Assembly (NCBI GenBank): GCA_024276875.1
Contig: JAJRWL010000150.1
Location: 1-35,871, forward strand
From: Gammaproteobacteria bacterium
GTDB taxonomy: Bacteria > Pseudomonadota > Gammaproteobacteria > Chromatiales > Chromatiaceae
Direction: 5' to 3'
Length of the DNA: 35,871 nt
Position numbers and translations under genes: made by a program. Positions within the stretch are counted from its first letter, which is position 1. Each line of letters opens with the position of its first letter. Shown here one piece after another: positions 26,494 through 35,073 of this stretch. The notes under the pieces are model-generated. The model saw only the letters and a list, made by a program, of their open reading frames with translations. It ran no database searches and was not told the origin of the DNA.

Positions 26494-27147
26494 ACGAGAA
26501 GCCTGTTGGGGTATTGCCGTGCGGCGGTTGTTTAGTTTGGTAATACGTTTAATTAAACCCTTCATGCCATTGCGGCGAACCTCTTTAGAAAAGGTGCTGC
26601 GGTAGTTGGTAACTAGACTGATGCCTTCGATGACTACATCATATACCAGCCAATCGTTCTCTTTTTTATGCATGCGATAATTGACGGAGATAGGGGGTGC
26701 ATCAGAGCGCAGGATTTCACTGCGTACCATGATGTTTTTAGCCTCTGTTGTGTTATGTCGAGGAATAAAATGGAGTGACCAATCGCCAAATTCGCGAAAT
26801 GCTGTGGAATAGGTTCTTACCAGTAGGCGTTGAAATTGTTGCATAAATTCTTCTTTTTGGGCGCTGGACGCACGTCGCCAATGTTTGCCCAAGGCCAAGC
26901 CTGATAGCCGATGGAAATCAATATGTGGGGCAAGAACTTCGTTGGCGAGTTGATAAACATAGGCTCTATCTATTTTAATGCGTGCCCGATTCTCTTTTAA
27001 AAGTGTTTTTAAAGATTCAGAGACATCCTGTACCGCCTGCTCAGGTGCGGGCAGTGTTTCAGCTGCAGTAGCAAAGGTGCAGAAAAGTAGTAGCAGCGCA
27101 AAGGTTACATTAATCCCAATATGAAAATGTGGTTTTAAATATGCCAT
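26491..27147 (-). CDS. MlaC-family phospholipid-binding periplasmic protein
   Basis: The 218-residue precursor has a signal peptide (about residues 1-28, ending ATAAE). A single MlaC/Ttg2D-type domain follows. Family segments visible are VLAPHIDFHRLSGLALGKHW, SSAQKEEFMQQFQRLLVRTY, and VIEGISLVTNYRSTFSKEV near the end. MlaC proteins shuttle phospholipids between the outer membrane and the inner-membrane MlaFEDB complex. Here the gene is solitary, without mlaFEDB genes beside it, so it may be a paralogue with another lipid-like ligand or partner. AGGAA 6 nt before the ATG supports the start. A perfect hairpin lies 28 bases upstream. Confidence 0.87.
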   Translation of the reverse strand: MAYLKPHFHIGINVTFALLLLFCTFATAAETLPAPEQAVQDVSESLKTLLKENRARIKIDRAYVYQLANEVLAPHIDFHRLSGLALGKHWRRASSAQKEEFMQQFQRLLVRTYSTAFREFGDWSLHFIPRHNTTEAKNIMVRSEILRSDAPPISVNYRMHKKENDWLVYDVVIEGISLVTNYRSTFSKEVRRNGMKGLIKRITKLNNRRTAIPQQASR

Positions 27148-27175
27148 ATTCGTTCCTGTTATTGAGTGGCGTATA

Positions 27176-27195
27176 TACCTAGCATCGGCTAGGTA
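27176..27195. promoter_or_regulatory. Perfect 8-bp hairpin upstream of the mlaC-like gene
   Basis: TACCTAGC (27176-27183) and GCTAGGTA (27188-27195) are perfect complements around ATCG, 28 bases upstream of the mlaC-like start. No T-tract follows on either strand, so it is not a terminator. An operator between the divergent mlaC-like and hemB genes, or an mRNA leader structure, is possible. Confidence 0.4.
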
Positions 27196-27402
27196 GGAAA
27201 TATATGAATGATGCTTAGAAGCTATTATTGGTTTTTACGAATCTGCTTCGTTTTAACTGAATAGTTTGGCGGTAGTACTACTGCTAAGGTATCGTATATC
27301 AGAGAAAAGCGTGTAGGCATCCTCTTAAATACAAAATGAGAATGCCTCAATCCAAAGACCATTATAATAGCTTATTAAAACTATCGACAATTATATTTTT
27401 AG

Positions 27403-28419
<1,017 letters not shown>

Positions 28420-28420
28420 G

Positions 28421-29245
28421 ATGGCGACTGATATTGATCAATATGCTGTTATTGGCAACCCCATCGCGCACAGTAAATCACCGCTCATTCATCATGCCTT
28501 TGCCGAGCAGACGGGCGAGCAGCTGGAGTACAGTCGGCTGCTTGGAGAACCCAAACGCTTTGCAAAAAATGTGGCAGACTTTTTAGCCGCAGGTGGCCGA
28601 GGTCTCAATGTTACCGTCCCTTTTAAGGAAGATGCCTGGCAGCTGGTTGATGAGTTGAGTGTGCGTGCAGAATCAGCTCGGGCTGTAAATACCATCATTC
28701 AGTTGGATGACGGTCGTCTTCGTGGTGATAACACGGATGGCATGGGTCTTGTTAGAGACCTGCAAGAGAATCAACATCTGAAACTGGCGGATTCGCGTAT
28801 CCTTCTGCTGGGTGCGGGGGGGGCTTCCCGTGGGGTATTGCGACCACTTTTAGAGGCAAACCCTAAGCAGATTGTGATCGCAAATCGTACTGCATCTAAA
28901 GCCATTGCACTGGCTTCGGATCTAACGACACTTGAGGTAGTGGCAGGCTGCGGTCTTAATGATCTTGCGGGCAAGAGGTTTGACCTCATTATTAATGCGA
29001 CGGCTGCGGGTCTGACGGATCAGGTTCCAGACATCCCCAATGGGCTGCTGGAAAAAGGGGGCAGCTGCTACGACATGATGTATGGCGACAAACCGACCGC
29101 CTTTATGCGCTGGGGTTTGGGGCAAGGAGCTGCCAAGGTTATTGATGGATTGGGCATGCTGGTTGAGCAGGCAGCCGAGTCATTCTACCTTTGGCGTGGC
29201 ATTCGTCCGGAGACGGCAACAGTCATGAAAATGATGCGTGGCTAA
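28421..29245 (+). CDS. aroE: Shikimate dehydrogenase
   Basis: The ATG at 28421, one base after the hemB stop, gives the standard N-terminus MATDIDQYAVIGNPIAHSKS; an in-frame ATG further upstream lies inside hemB. The 274-residue cytosolic enzyme reduces 3-dehydroshikimate to shikimate with NADPH in aromatic amino acid synthesis. Visible are the shikimate-binding SKSP (18-21), the catalytic Lys69 in NVTVPFKE, GDNTDGMG, the nucleotide loop GAGGASRG, NRT (NADPH-type), and the late GLGMLVEQAAESF. Tight linkage suggests co-transcription with hemB. Its 3' end overlaps that of the convergent RRM gene by 4 bases. Confidence 0.97.
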   Translation: MATDIDQYAVIGNPIAHSKSPLIHHAFAEQTGEQLEYSRLLGEPKRFAKNVADFLAAGGRGLNVTVPFKEDAWQLVDELSVRAESARAVNTIIQLDDGRLRGDNTDGMGLVRDLQENQHLKLADSRILLLGAGGASRGVLRPLLEANPKQIVIANRTASKAIALASDLTTLEVVAGCGLNDLAGKRFDLIINATAAGLTDQVPDIPNGLLEKGGSCYDMMYGDKPTAFMRWGLGQGAAKVIDGLGMLVEQAAESFYLWRGIRPETATVMKMMRG

Positions 29246-29586
29246 TGTTTACTTTTACGGCGTTCAGTTACCCTGCGTTCTGTTTGATGCCAAGGTCTCT
29301 CCCGCCAATTGAGCGCACGTCGTTCGCGGCAATAGCTTCGATGGACGAATTCGCGCACATCAAGCGGTTGCCCATAGTATGAGACACCATCCATCTCTTG
29401 CATCAACTGTTCGGCCTCTGCTGTATTATTGGGAGAAAATTGAGCTAGAAAATAGTGGAACTCCCGCCCCTGCCTATCTTGATCATCAACACGTTTAATG
29501 GGTACATCAAAATCCCAGTTGCCATGCAGCTCACGGATTTCGCTAAATGAGATGCGTGAGGGTAGATTGCCAATAAAAACATCCAT
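29242..29586 (-). CDS. Small RRM-type RNA-binding protein
   Basis: The start at 29586 (MDVFIGNLPS) is supported by GGAG 9 nt upstream; an earlier in-frame start lacks one. The 114-residue protein begins with an RNP2-like motif (VFIGNLP), continues through EIRELHGNW, and has an RNP1-like aromatic strand (REFHYFLAQF), giving one RNA recognition motif over about residues 1-80. The Arg-rich tail (RERRALNWRERPWHQTERR) would favour nucleic acid binding. Small bacterial RRM proteins are known, often with unclear targets. It converges on aroE, and the B12 promoter region lies about 90 bases upstream on the other strand. Confidence 0.75.
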   Translation of the reverse strand: MDVFIGNLPSRISFSEIRELHGNWDFDVPIKRVDDQDRQGREFHYFLAQFSPNNTAEAEQLMQEMDGVSYYGQPLDVREFVHRSYCRERRALNWRERPWHQTERRVTERRKSKH

Positions 29587-29678
29587 TTTATTATCTCCAA
29601 AAATAACCATACAAGTATCCATGATGGATATAAGTTTAGTTGCTAGCCAAAATATTTGAATCTTTTCCTGCGTAAAAC

Positions 29679-29707
29679 TTGACGCTCAAATAGCCATTCC
29701 CTATGCT
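29679..29707 (+). promoter_or_regulatory. Promoter of the cobalamin operon
   Basis: TTGACG (29679-29684) and TATGCT (29702-29707) are separated by 17 bases, matching the sigma-70 consensus at five and four of six positions. Transcription would begin near 29714, just before the first riboswitch stem, which fits well. Confidence 0.6.
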
Positions 29708-29713
29708 GACGAG

Positions 29714-29868
29714 CAGTTACAGGGATCAGGAAGCCGGTCAAATACCGGCACTGCCCCCGCAACGGTAGACGAGTTATTCATTTGCACAAGCCACTGCACT
29801 CCGGTGTGGGAAGGCGCAATTGAAGAGAGCCAAGCGTTCACTCGTGAGTCCGGAGACCGGCCTGTAGT
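29714..29868 (+). promoter_or_regulatory. Cobalamin (adenosylcobalamin) riboswitch
   Basis: The core signatures are all present: TACAGG (29718-29723) pairing with CCTGTA (29861-29866) as P1; the GCCGGT/ACCGGC stem (29733-29738, 29744-29749); the invariant CTGCCCCCGCAACGGTA (29751-29767); the B12 box, GCCACTG (29790-29796) to GGGAAGGC (29808-29815); and GAGTCCGGAGACCGGCC (29846-29862). Binding of B12 to such RNAs represses downstream genes. The next gene is cobO, 135 bases on, consistent with feedback control of the whole cob unit. Confidence 0.97.
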
Positions 29869-29918
29869 CAATCAGTTCCTAGTCATCGCGGAGGGCGATA
29901 ACAGGGTATGACACTGCC

Positions 29919-29993
29919 GTTCTCTTAAGCTATTCAGCAGAGAACCGTTGGCCTGCCCCCTGTTGATCCTCCCACAAAGTAGGTTGCGAGGAT
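29919..29993 (+). promoter_or_regulatory. Probable expression platform sequestering the cobO ribosome site
   Basis: Two hairpins follow the aptamer. GTTCTCT (29919-29925) pairs with AGAGAAC (29939-29945). ATCCTC (29966-29971) pairs with GAGGAT (29988-29993), which holds the cobO Shine-Dalgarno 9 nt before its ATG. No U-tract is present, so control is probably at translation initiation rather than by termination. A smaller hairpin, ATCGC/GCGAT, lies at 29885-29899. Confidence 0.6.
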
Positions 29994-30002
29994 TACAGCA
30001 AA

Positions 30003-30539
30003 ATGAAAAGCCGAGACAAACGTACCGGCATCACCCTGGTTCATACCGGCAAAGGCAAGGGCAAATCCTCCAGCGCCTTTGGCATGGTCTTTCGTGCGGC
30101 GGGTTCGGGCATGAAGGTCTGCGTTATTCAATTCATCAAAGGCAAGTGGAAGACCGGCGAAGAGAAGGCCGCCGCACAATTCGATAATATCGAATGGCAT
30201 GTGCTGGGCGATGGCTTTACCTGGGACACCAAAAACCCCGAACAAGACCGAAAAACCTGCCGAGAGGCGTGGGCATTCAGCCAACAAAAGATCCTTTCCG
30301 AAGCCTTCGACATGGTGGTACTGGATGAGATCAACTACTGCTGCGGCTATGGCTGGCTTGCAGGCGAAGAGCTGGCGGACTTTATCACACAAGAGAAACC
30401 ACCCTGGCTGCATCTGATACTGACGGGTCGCAATGCCCCGCAAGAGGTGATTGATGTGGCAGATACGGTGACTGAGATGACGATGATCAAACATGCCTAC
30501 GCACAAGGCATCAAGGCCCAGCAGGGCACAGAATTCTAA
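30003..30539 (+). CDS. cobO: Cob(I)yrinic acid a,c-diamide adenosyltransferase
   Basis: The 178-residue cytosolic CobO/BtuR/CobA-type enzyme transfers the adenosyl group of ATP to the corrinoid cobalt. The P-loop GKGKGKSS is at 16-23, with the family start GITLVHTGKGKGK, then VIQFIKG, VVLDEINYCCGYGW and LILTGRNAP. Length is normal. The GAGGAT site just upstream lies in the sequestering hairpin, so it is the direct target of the riboswitch. It heads the cob unit and is followed by bluB after 14 nt. The minus-strand open frame over this gene is a shadow. Confidence 0.96.
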   Translation: MKSRDKRTGITLVHTGKGKGKSSSAFGMVFRAAGSGMKVCVIQFIKGKWKTGEEKAAAQFDNIEWHVLGDGFTWDTKNPEQDRKTCREAWAFSQQKILSEAFDMVVLDEINYCCGYGWLAGEELADFITQEKPPWLHLILTGRNAPQEVIDVADTVTEMTMIKHAYAQGIKAQQGTEF

Positions 30540-30553
30540 CCACAGAGATAACA

Positions 30554-31207
30554 ATGAAAAACAACTCCATAGAGATTACCCCCACGGAACGCGATGGCCT
30601 GTACAAAACCATCTACAACCGCCGTGATACCCGTGGTGAATTCCTGCCCAACCCCATCTCTGATGAGGTGCTGCAACGAATACTGAATGCCGCCCACAAT
30701 GCCCCCAGTGTGGGTTTTATGCAGCCGTGGGATTTTATTCTTGTGCGGGATCAATCCATCCGCCAGCAGATCAAGGATGCCTTTGAGATCGCACACAGTG
30801 AAGCGGCAGAGATGTTTGAAGGGGAGCAGCAAGCAACATACCGCACCCTTAAACTGGAAGGGATAATGGAGGCTCCACTCGGTATCACCATCACCTGTGA
30901 CCGTAAACGAACGGGACCGACCGTGATTGGCCGCACCGCTAATCAAGAGATGGATCTCTACAGCTCAGTCTGTGCGGTACAGAACCTCTGGCTGGCGGCG
31001 CGTGCTGAAAACCTGGGTGTTGGTTGGGTCAGCATCATTCACCACAAACGGCTGAAAGAGATTCTGGGCATCCCCAAATTTGTCGTGCCCATTGCCTACC
31101 TCTGCATTGGTCACGTCAGTCATTTTCATGAAAAGCCCGAGCTAGAAAAAGCGGGTTGGTTGCCGCGTCTGCCGATTGAAGAGCTGATCCATAATGATCG
31201 TTGGTAA
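30554..31207 (+). CDS. bluB: 5,6-Dimethylbenzimidazole synthase
   Basis: The 217-residue flavin-destructase of the nitroreductase fold splits reduced FMN with oxygen to make dimethylbenzimidazole, the lower ligand of B12. Visible are the FMN-binding start NRRDTRGEF, AAHNAPSVGFMQPWDFI, and the later QNLWLAARAENLGVGWVSI; these fit BluB rather than a general nitroreductase. The reaction needs oxygen, suggesting an aerobic or facultative host. It sits between cobO and cbiB, and together with cobT later in the unit provides the complete lower-ligand route. Confidence 0.95.
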   Translation: MKNNSIEITPTERDGLYKTIYNRRDTRGEFLPNPISDEVLQRILNAAHNAPSVGFMQPWDFILVRDQSIRQQIKDAFEIAHSEAAEMFEGEQQATYRTLKLEGIMEAPLGITITCDRKRTGPTVIGRTANQEMDLYSSVCAVQNLWLAARAENLGVGWVSIIHHKRLKEILGIPKFVVPIAYLCIGHVSHFHEKPELEKAGWLPRLPIEELIHNDRW

Positions 31208-31210
31208 CGG

Positions 31211-32110
31211 ATGACCGCTGTTTGGATTATTCTGGGCGCGCTGCTGCTGGATGCCCTGCTGGGTGAGCCGCGCCGCTGGCATCCGTTGGTCGGTTTTGGT
31301 TGGCTGGCCGCCCGATTGGAAGCACGCCTAAATCGTACCGAAGGAAGCACTCACTTACGTGGGATAGCAGGCCTGCTACTGCTGGTTGCCCCCTTTGTTT
31401 TAATCACCGCTTTTTTGGAACAGCTCACCCCTCTTGTTGGTTTGGTGCTGCTCTACCTGGCAATTGGTGGCCGCAGTCTGATGGAGCATGCCCGACAGAT
31501 TGTTACGGCATTGAAGGCGCAAGATCTGCCGCTCTCACGGCAGCGGGTTGGTTGGATTGTCAGTCGTGAGAGCCATGCAATGCAGCCAGCGGATGTGGCG
31601 CGTGCCACGGTTGAATCGGTGCTTGAAAATGGCAGTGATGCCATCTTTGCCGCCCTCTTCTGGTTTCTGATTGCCGGTGCTCCGGGGGTGGTTGGCTATC
31701 GATTGGTCAACACACTGGACGCAATGTGGGGCTATCGCAATACCCGTTTTCAAAATTTTGGCTGGGCAGCCGCTCGGCTGGATGATCTGCTCAATTGGAT
31801 ACCTGCCCGACTCACCGCCCTCAGCTATGCCGCCGTTGGCTCCTTTCAGCAGGCACTACGCTGTTGGTCACGGCAAGCCAAACAGTGGGATAGCCCCAAT
31901 GCGGGATCGGTGATGGCCGCAGGTGCGGGTGCGCTAAAAATAGAGCTGGGCGGTGCAGCTACCTATCATGGGAAAATCCATCAGCGCCCGACCCTGGGCT
32001 GTGGCGAAGCGCCCGATACAGAGGCCATCGAAAGAGCCATTACCCTGGTGCGCAATAGCTTGTTACTCTGGGTGGCCGTGATTTTAGTGGGGGGCTGGCT
32101 TCTTGCTTGA
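31211..32110 (+). CDS. cbiB: Adenosylcobinamide-phosphate synthase
   Basis: The 299-residue inner membrane protein (CbiB; CobD in the aerobic naming) joins adenosylcobyric acid to aminopropanol phosphate. It starts with the family motif LLLDALLGEPRRWHPLVGFG. RESHAMQPADVARATVESVLENGSDAIFAALFW and NTLDAMWGYRN follow in segments near residues 118-180; NAGSVMAAGAGAL is near 235. Several hydrophobic helices are visible, including the C-terminal one. It begins 3 nt after the bluB stop and overlaps the next gene by 8 bases. Its amine donor comes from the neighbouring decarboxylase. Confidence 0.95.
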   Translation: MTAVWIILGALLLDALLGEPRRWHPLVGFGWLAARLEARLNRTEGSTHLRGIAGLLLLVAPFVLITAFLEQLTPLVGLVLLYLAIGGRSLMEHARQIVTALKAQDLPLSRQRVGWIVSRESHAMQPADVARATVESVLENGSDAIFAALFWFLIAGAPGVVGYRLVNTLDAMWGYRNTRFQNFGWAAARLDDLLNWIPARLTALSYAAVGSFQQALRCWSRQAKQWDSPNAGSVMAAGAGALKIELGGAATYHGKIHQRPTLGCGEAPDTEAIERAITLVRNSLLLWVAVILVGGWLLA

Positions 32111-33101
32111 ACATGGTGGAAAACTGCGGGCGGCTGCAAATCAATATGGCATCCCCTGGGTTGAGTGGCTGGATCTCTCCACCGGCATCAACCCCAATGG
32201 TTGGCTTGTTCCTGTGGTTCCAGCAGCCTGTTGGCAGCGGCTACCGGAGGAAGAGGATGAACTGGTCGCTGCGGCAACAGATTACTACCAGGCGCCTTCA
32301 CTGCTGCCGGTTGCGGGTTCACAGGCCGCTATTCAAATATTGCCAAAGCTGCGCGCTGGCTGCCGAGTGGGTATCATTTCGCCCAGCTATGCTGAACATG
32401 CAAGCGCCTGGTCACGGGCGGGGCACAGTGTGCAAACACTCACTTCAGGCAGGATTGAGCAGCACATCAATGAGCTGGATGTGCTGCTATTGATCAACCC
32501 CAACAATCCGACGGGTGAGGCGCTTGAACGGGAGCAACTCCTGGCCTGGCGACAGCAGCTAGCCAGACGGGGTGGCTGGTTGATCGTTGACGAGGCATTT
32601 ATCGATGTGACACCCCAGCACTCATTGGCCTCAGAGTCACAGCTGCCAGGGCTTATTGTGCTGCGCTCATTGGGTAAATTTTTTGGTTTGGCCGGTGTTC
32701 GTGTGGGCTTTGTATTGGCTGAGCCCGCACTGCTGAACCGACTGCATGAACAGCTTGGCCCTTGGGCCATTGCCACGCCCTCTCGTTGGGTTGCCAGCCA
32801 AGCACTGCGTGACTACACCTGGCAACAACAGGCGCGTCAACAACTGCGACAACAGACAGAACAATTGACGCAACTGCTTAAATCTGTGGGATTGGCTCCA
32901 GCGGGTGGCACCATGCTTTTTCAGTGGGCTGTAACCTCAGAGGCCGCTGAGATCCATCGGCAATTGGCGGAGCAGGGCATCCTTACTCGCTATTTTACGG
33001 AATCGACCAGCCTCCGTTTTGGACTGCCTGCGAATCAGGCTGGGTTCCAGCGGTTGGCCGATGCCCTACAGCAGATTCGACAAGCGGCCTGCATGACATG
33101 A
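32103..33101 (+). CDS. cobD: L-threonine-phosphate decarboxylase
   Basis: The 332-residue PLP enzyme (CobD in Salmonella, CobC in Pseudomonas) decarboxylates threonine phosphate to aminopropanol phosphate, the substrate of CbiB. The start is a TTG at 32103, giving the usual family opening [16 protein letters not shown], with GGGGG 8 nt upstream; no ATG or GTG fits. The PLP fold shows [29 protein letters not shown] and the Schiff-base Lys192 in [14 protein letters not shown]. Its start lies inside the cbiB end and its stop overlaps the cobQ start, so these genes are translationally coupled. Confidence 0.92.
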   Translation: MLEHGGKLRAAANQYGIPWVEWLDLSTGINPNGWLVPVVPAACWQRLPEEEDELVAAATDYYQAPSLLPVAGSQAAIQILPKLRAGCRVGIISPSYAEHASAWSRAGHSVQTLTSGRIEQHINELDVLLLINPNNPTGEALEREQLLAWRQQLARRGGWLIVDEAFIDVTPQHSLASESQLPGLIVLRSLGKFFGLAGVRVGFVLAEPALLNRLHEQLGPWAIATPSRWVASQALRDYTWQQQARQQLRQQTEQLTQLLKSVGLAPAGGTMLFQWAVTSEAAEIHRQLAEQGILTRYFTESTSLRFGLPANQAGFQRLADALQQIRQAACMT

Positions 33102-34555
33102 GCACGCTAATGATTCAAGGCACTACATCGGATGCTGGCAAGAGTGCGCTGGTCACGGCAATCTGTCGTTTGTTGGCGCGGCGTAACCTTTCCGTTGCCC
33201 CATTCAAACCACAAAATATGGCACTGAATAGTGCAGTTACGGCAGACAATGGAGAGATTGGACGTGCGCAAGCGGTGCAGGCACAGGCCGCCAATATCGC
33301 TTGTCATACCGATATGAACCCTGTGCTGTTGAAGCCCAATAGCAATACCGGATCACAAGTCATCATCCAGGGAAAGGCGGTGGCCACACTGGAGGCGCAG
33401 GGCTATCATCGTTATAAAAAGGTGGTCATGCCTGCGGTGCTGGAGTCTTATAAGCGTCTTGCCCAGCAGTATCAAACCATCGTGGTAGAAGGGGCGGGCA
33501 GCCCCGCAGAGATCAATCTGCGTGAAAATGATATTGCCAATATGGGCTTTGCCGAGGCGGTAGATTGCCCCGTCATCCTGATTGCAGATATCAACCGAGG
33601 GGGGGTCTTTGCTCACTTGGTGGGTACGTTGGAGCTGCTCAGTGAGTCGGAGCGAGCGCGGATAAAGGGTTTTGTTATCAACCGTTTTCGGGGTGATATT
33701 GGGCTGCTAAAGGATGGGCTGGATTGGCTGGAACAGCGTACCGGTGTGCCTGTGTTGGGTGTGCTGCCCTATCTTCATCAGCTGCATCTGGAGGCAGAAG
33801 ATAGCCTCAATCTCGATGCGGTTAAAGCCAGCAGTGATGGCCTCAAGATCATCATTCCCGCCCTGCCCCGTCTGAGCAATCATACTGATTTTGATCCATT
33901 GCAGCTGCACCCCCAGGTTGATCTACAGATCATCCGCAAAGGGCAGCCCATACCAGCGGCAGATCTGATTATTCTGCCGGGTAGTAAATCAGTTTGTGCC
34001 GATCTGGCGGCATTAAAAGAGCAGGGTTGGGAGCAGGCGCTTCAGCGTCATCTGCGATATGGCGGCAAGGTGCTGGGGATCTGTGGGGGCTTCCAGATGT
34101 TGGGGCAATCCATTGATGACCCTGATGGCATTGAAGGTGAGCCTGGAAAAACTGCCGGACTTGGGCTGCTGGAGATGCAGACCTTGCTACAATCAGAAAA
34201 ACAGCTGTGCAATGTTGCGGGCAGGCTGCTGCTGGAGGATACGGCGATCAGCGGTTATGAGATTCATGCCGGTCATACCCAAGGTGTGGCATTGGATCGG
34301 CCACTGGTTGATCTGGGTGCGACAACGGATGGAGCCATATCAGAAGACAGGCAAGTTATCGGAACCTATCTGCATGGCTTGTTTGAAACGCAAGAGAGCT
34401 GCGATAGCCTGTTGCGCTGGGCGGGTCTAACCAATCCGCAAAGCCCGGATTACCATCAACAACGTGAACAGGGGATAGACCGAATCACCGATGCTGTCAC
34501 AGCGCATCTCGATCTTCCTGCGTTGGCTCGACTATTGGCGCTGGATTCGCTATGA
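33098..34555 (+). CDS. cobQ: Adenosylcobyric acid synthase (glutamine-hydrolysing)
   Basis: The 485-residue CobQ/CbiP enzyme amidates four side chains of the corrin ring using glutamine and ATP. The N-terminal part is a dethiobiotin-synthetase-like ATPase: P-loop GTTSDAGKS (8-16), [11 protein letters not shown], and [12 protein letters not shown]. The C-terminal half is a class I glutamine amidotransferase with nucleophile C329 (ICGGFQML) and His426 (GTYLHGLF). The length is normal for the family. ATGA overlap with cobD upstream and with cobU downstream shows tight coupling. Confidence 0.97.
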   Translation: MSTLMIQGTTSDAGKSALVTAICRLLARRNLSVAPFKPQNMALNSAVTADNGEIGRAQAVQAQAANIACHTDMNPVLLKPNSNTGSQVIIQGKAVATLEAQGYHRYKKVVMPAVLESYKRLAQQYQTIVVEGAGSPAEINLRENDIANMGFAEAVDCPVILIADINRGGVFAHLVGTLELLSESERARIKGFVINRFRGDIGLLKDGLDWLEQRTGVPVLGVLPYLHQLHLEAEDSLNLDAVKASSDGLKIIIPALPRLSNHTDFDPLQLHPQVDLQIIRKGQPIPAADLIILPGSKSVCADLAALKEQGWEQALQRHLRYGGKVLGICGGFQMLGQSIDDPDGIEGEPGKTAGLGLLEMQTLLQSEKQLCNVAGRLLLEDTAISGYEIHAGHTQGVALDRPLVDLGATTDGAISEDRQVIGTYLHGLFETQESCDSLLRWAGLTNPQSPDYHQQREQGIDRITDAVTAHLDLPALARLLALDSL

Positions 34556-35073
34556 AACGACTTATCCTCGGGGGTGTCCGCTCGGGCAAGAGCCGATTGG
34601 CTGAGCAGTTTGCTCAAGCATCGGGGCTGCCGGTCACTTACATTGCCACAGCTACCGCGCAGGATGATGATGCGATGCAACGCCGCATTCGCCATCACCA
34701 GGCAGGTCGGCCTGCGGAGTGGGGGCTGATCGAAGCGCCTTATTCACTGGCTGCAACACTGGAAAAGGCGGCAGATGTTGACCACTGTCTGCTGGTTGAT
34801 TGCCTGACCCTGTGGCTGACCAATCTGCTATTGCTAAATGATGATGCTCGGCTAAAAAGTGAACTACAGGCGTTGCAGGAGCTGCTCCCCACTCTGCCGG
34901 GAGAGATACTACTGGTCAGCAATGAGACAGGGATGGGAATCGTCCCCATGGGAGAGCTCTCCCGAAGATTTTGTGATGAAGCGGGATGGCTCCATCAACA
35001 ACTCGCCCAAATCTGTGATCAGGTCATACTGACGGTCGCAGGCCTGCCCCACATCCTAAAAGGTAATAACTGA
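34552..35073 (+). CDS. cobU: Adenosylcobinamide kinase / guanylyltransferase
   Basis: The 173-residue bifunctional enzyme (CobU in Salmonella, CobP in Pseudomonas) phosphorylates adenosylcobinamide and then attaches GMP, activating it for nucleotide-loop assembly. The P-loop GGVRSGKS is at 6-13, followed by [26 protein letters not shown] with the candidate guanylylated His, DCLTLWLTN, and [12 protein letters not shown]. The start overlaps the cobQ stop as ATGA; the stop overlaps the cobT start as TGATG. Confidence 0.96.
   Translation: MKRLILGGVRSGKSRLAEQFAQASGLPVTYIATATAQDDDAMQRRIRHHQAGRPAEWGLIEAPYSLAATLEKAADVDHCLLVDCLTLWLTNLLLLNDDARLKSELQALQELLPTLPGEILLVSNETGMGIVPMGELSRRFCDEAGWLHQQLAQICDQVILTVAGLPHILKGNN

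Noticed and set aside
29934-30554. 206-codon minus-strand frame covering cobO
   Set aside because: cobO on the plus strand has a full P-loop and family motifs and lies behind the riboswitch; the antisense frame has no recognised domain.
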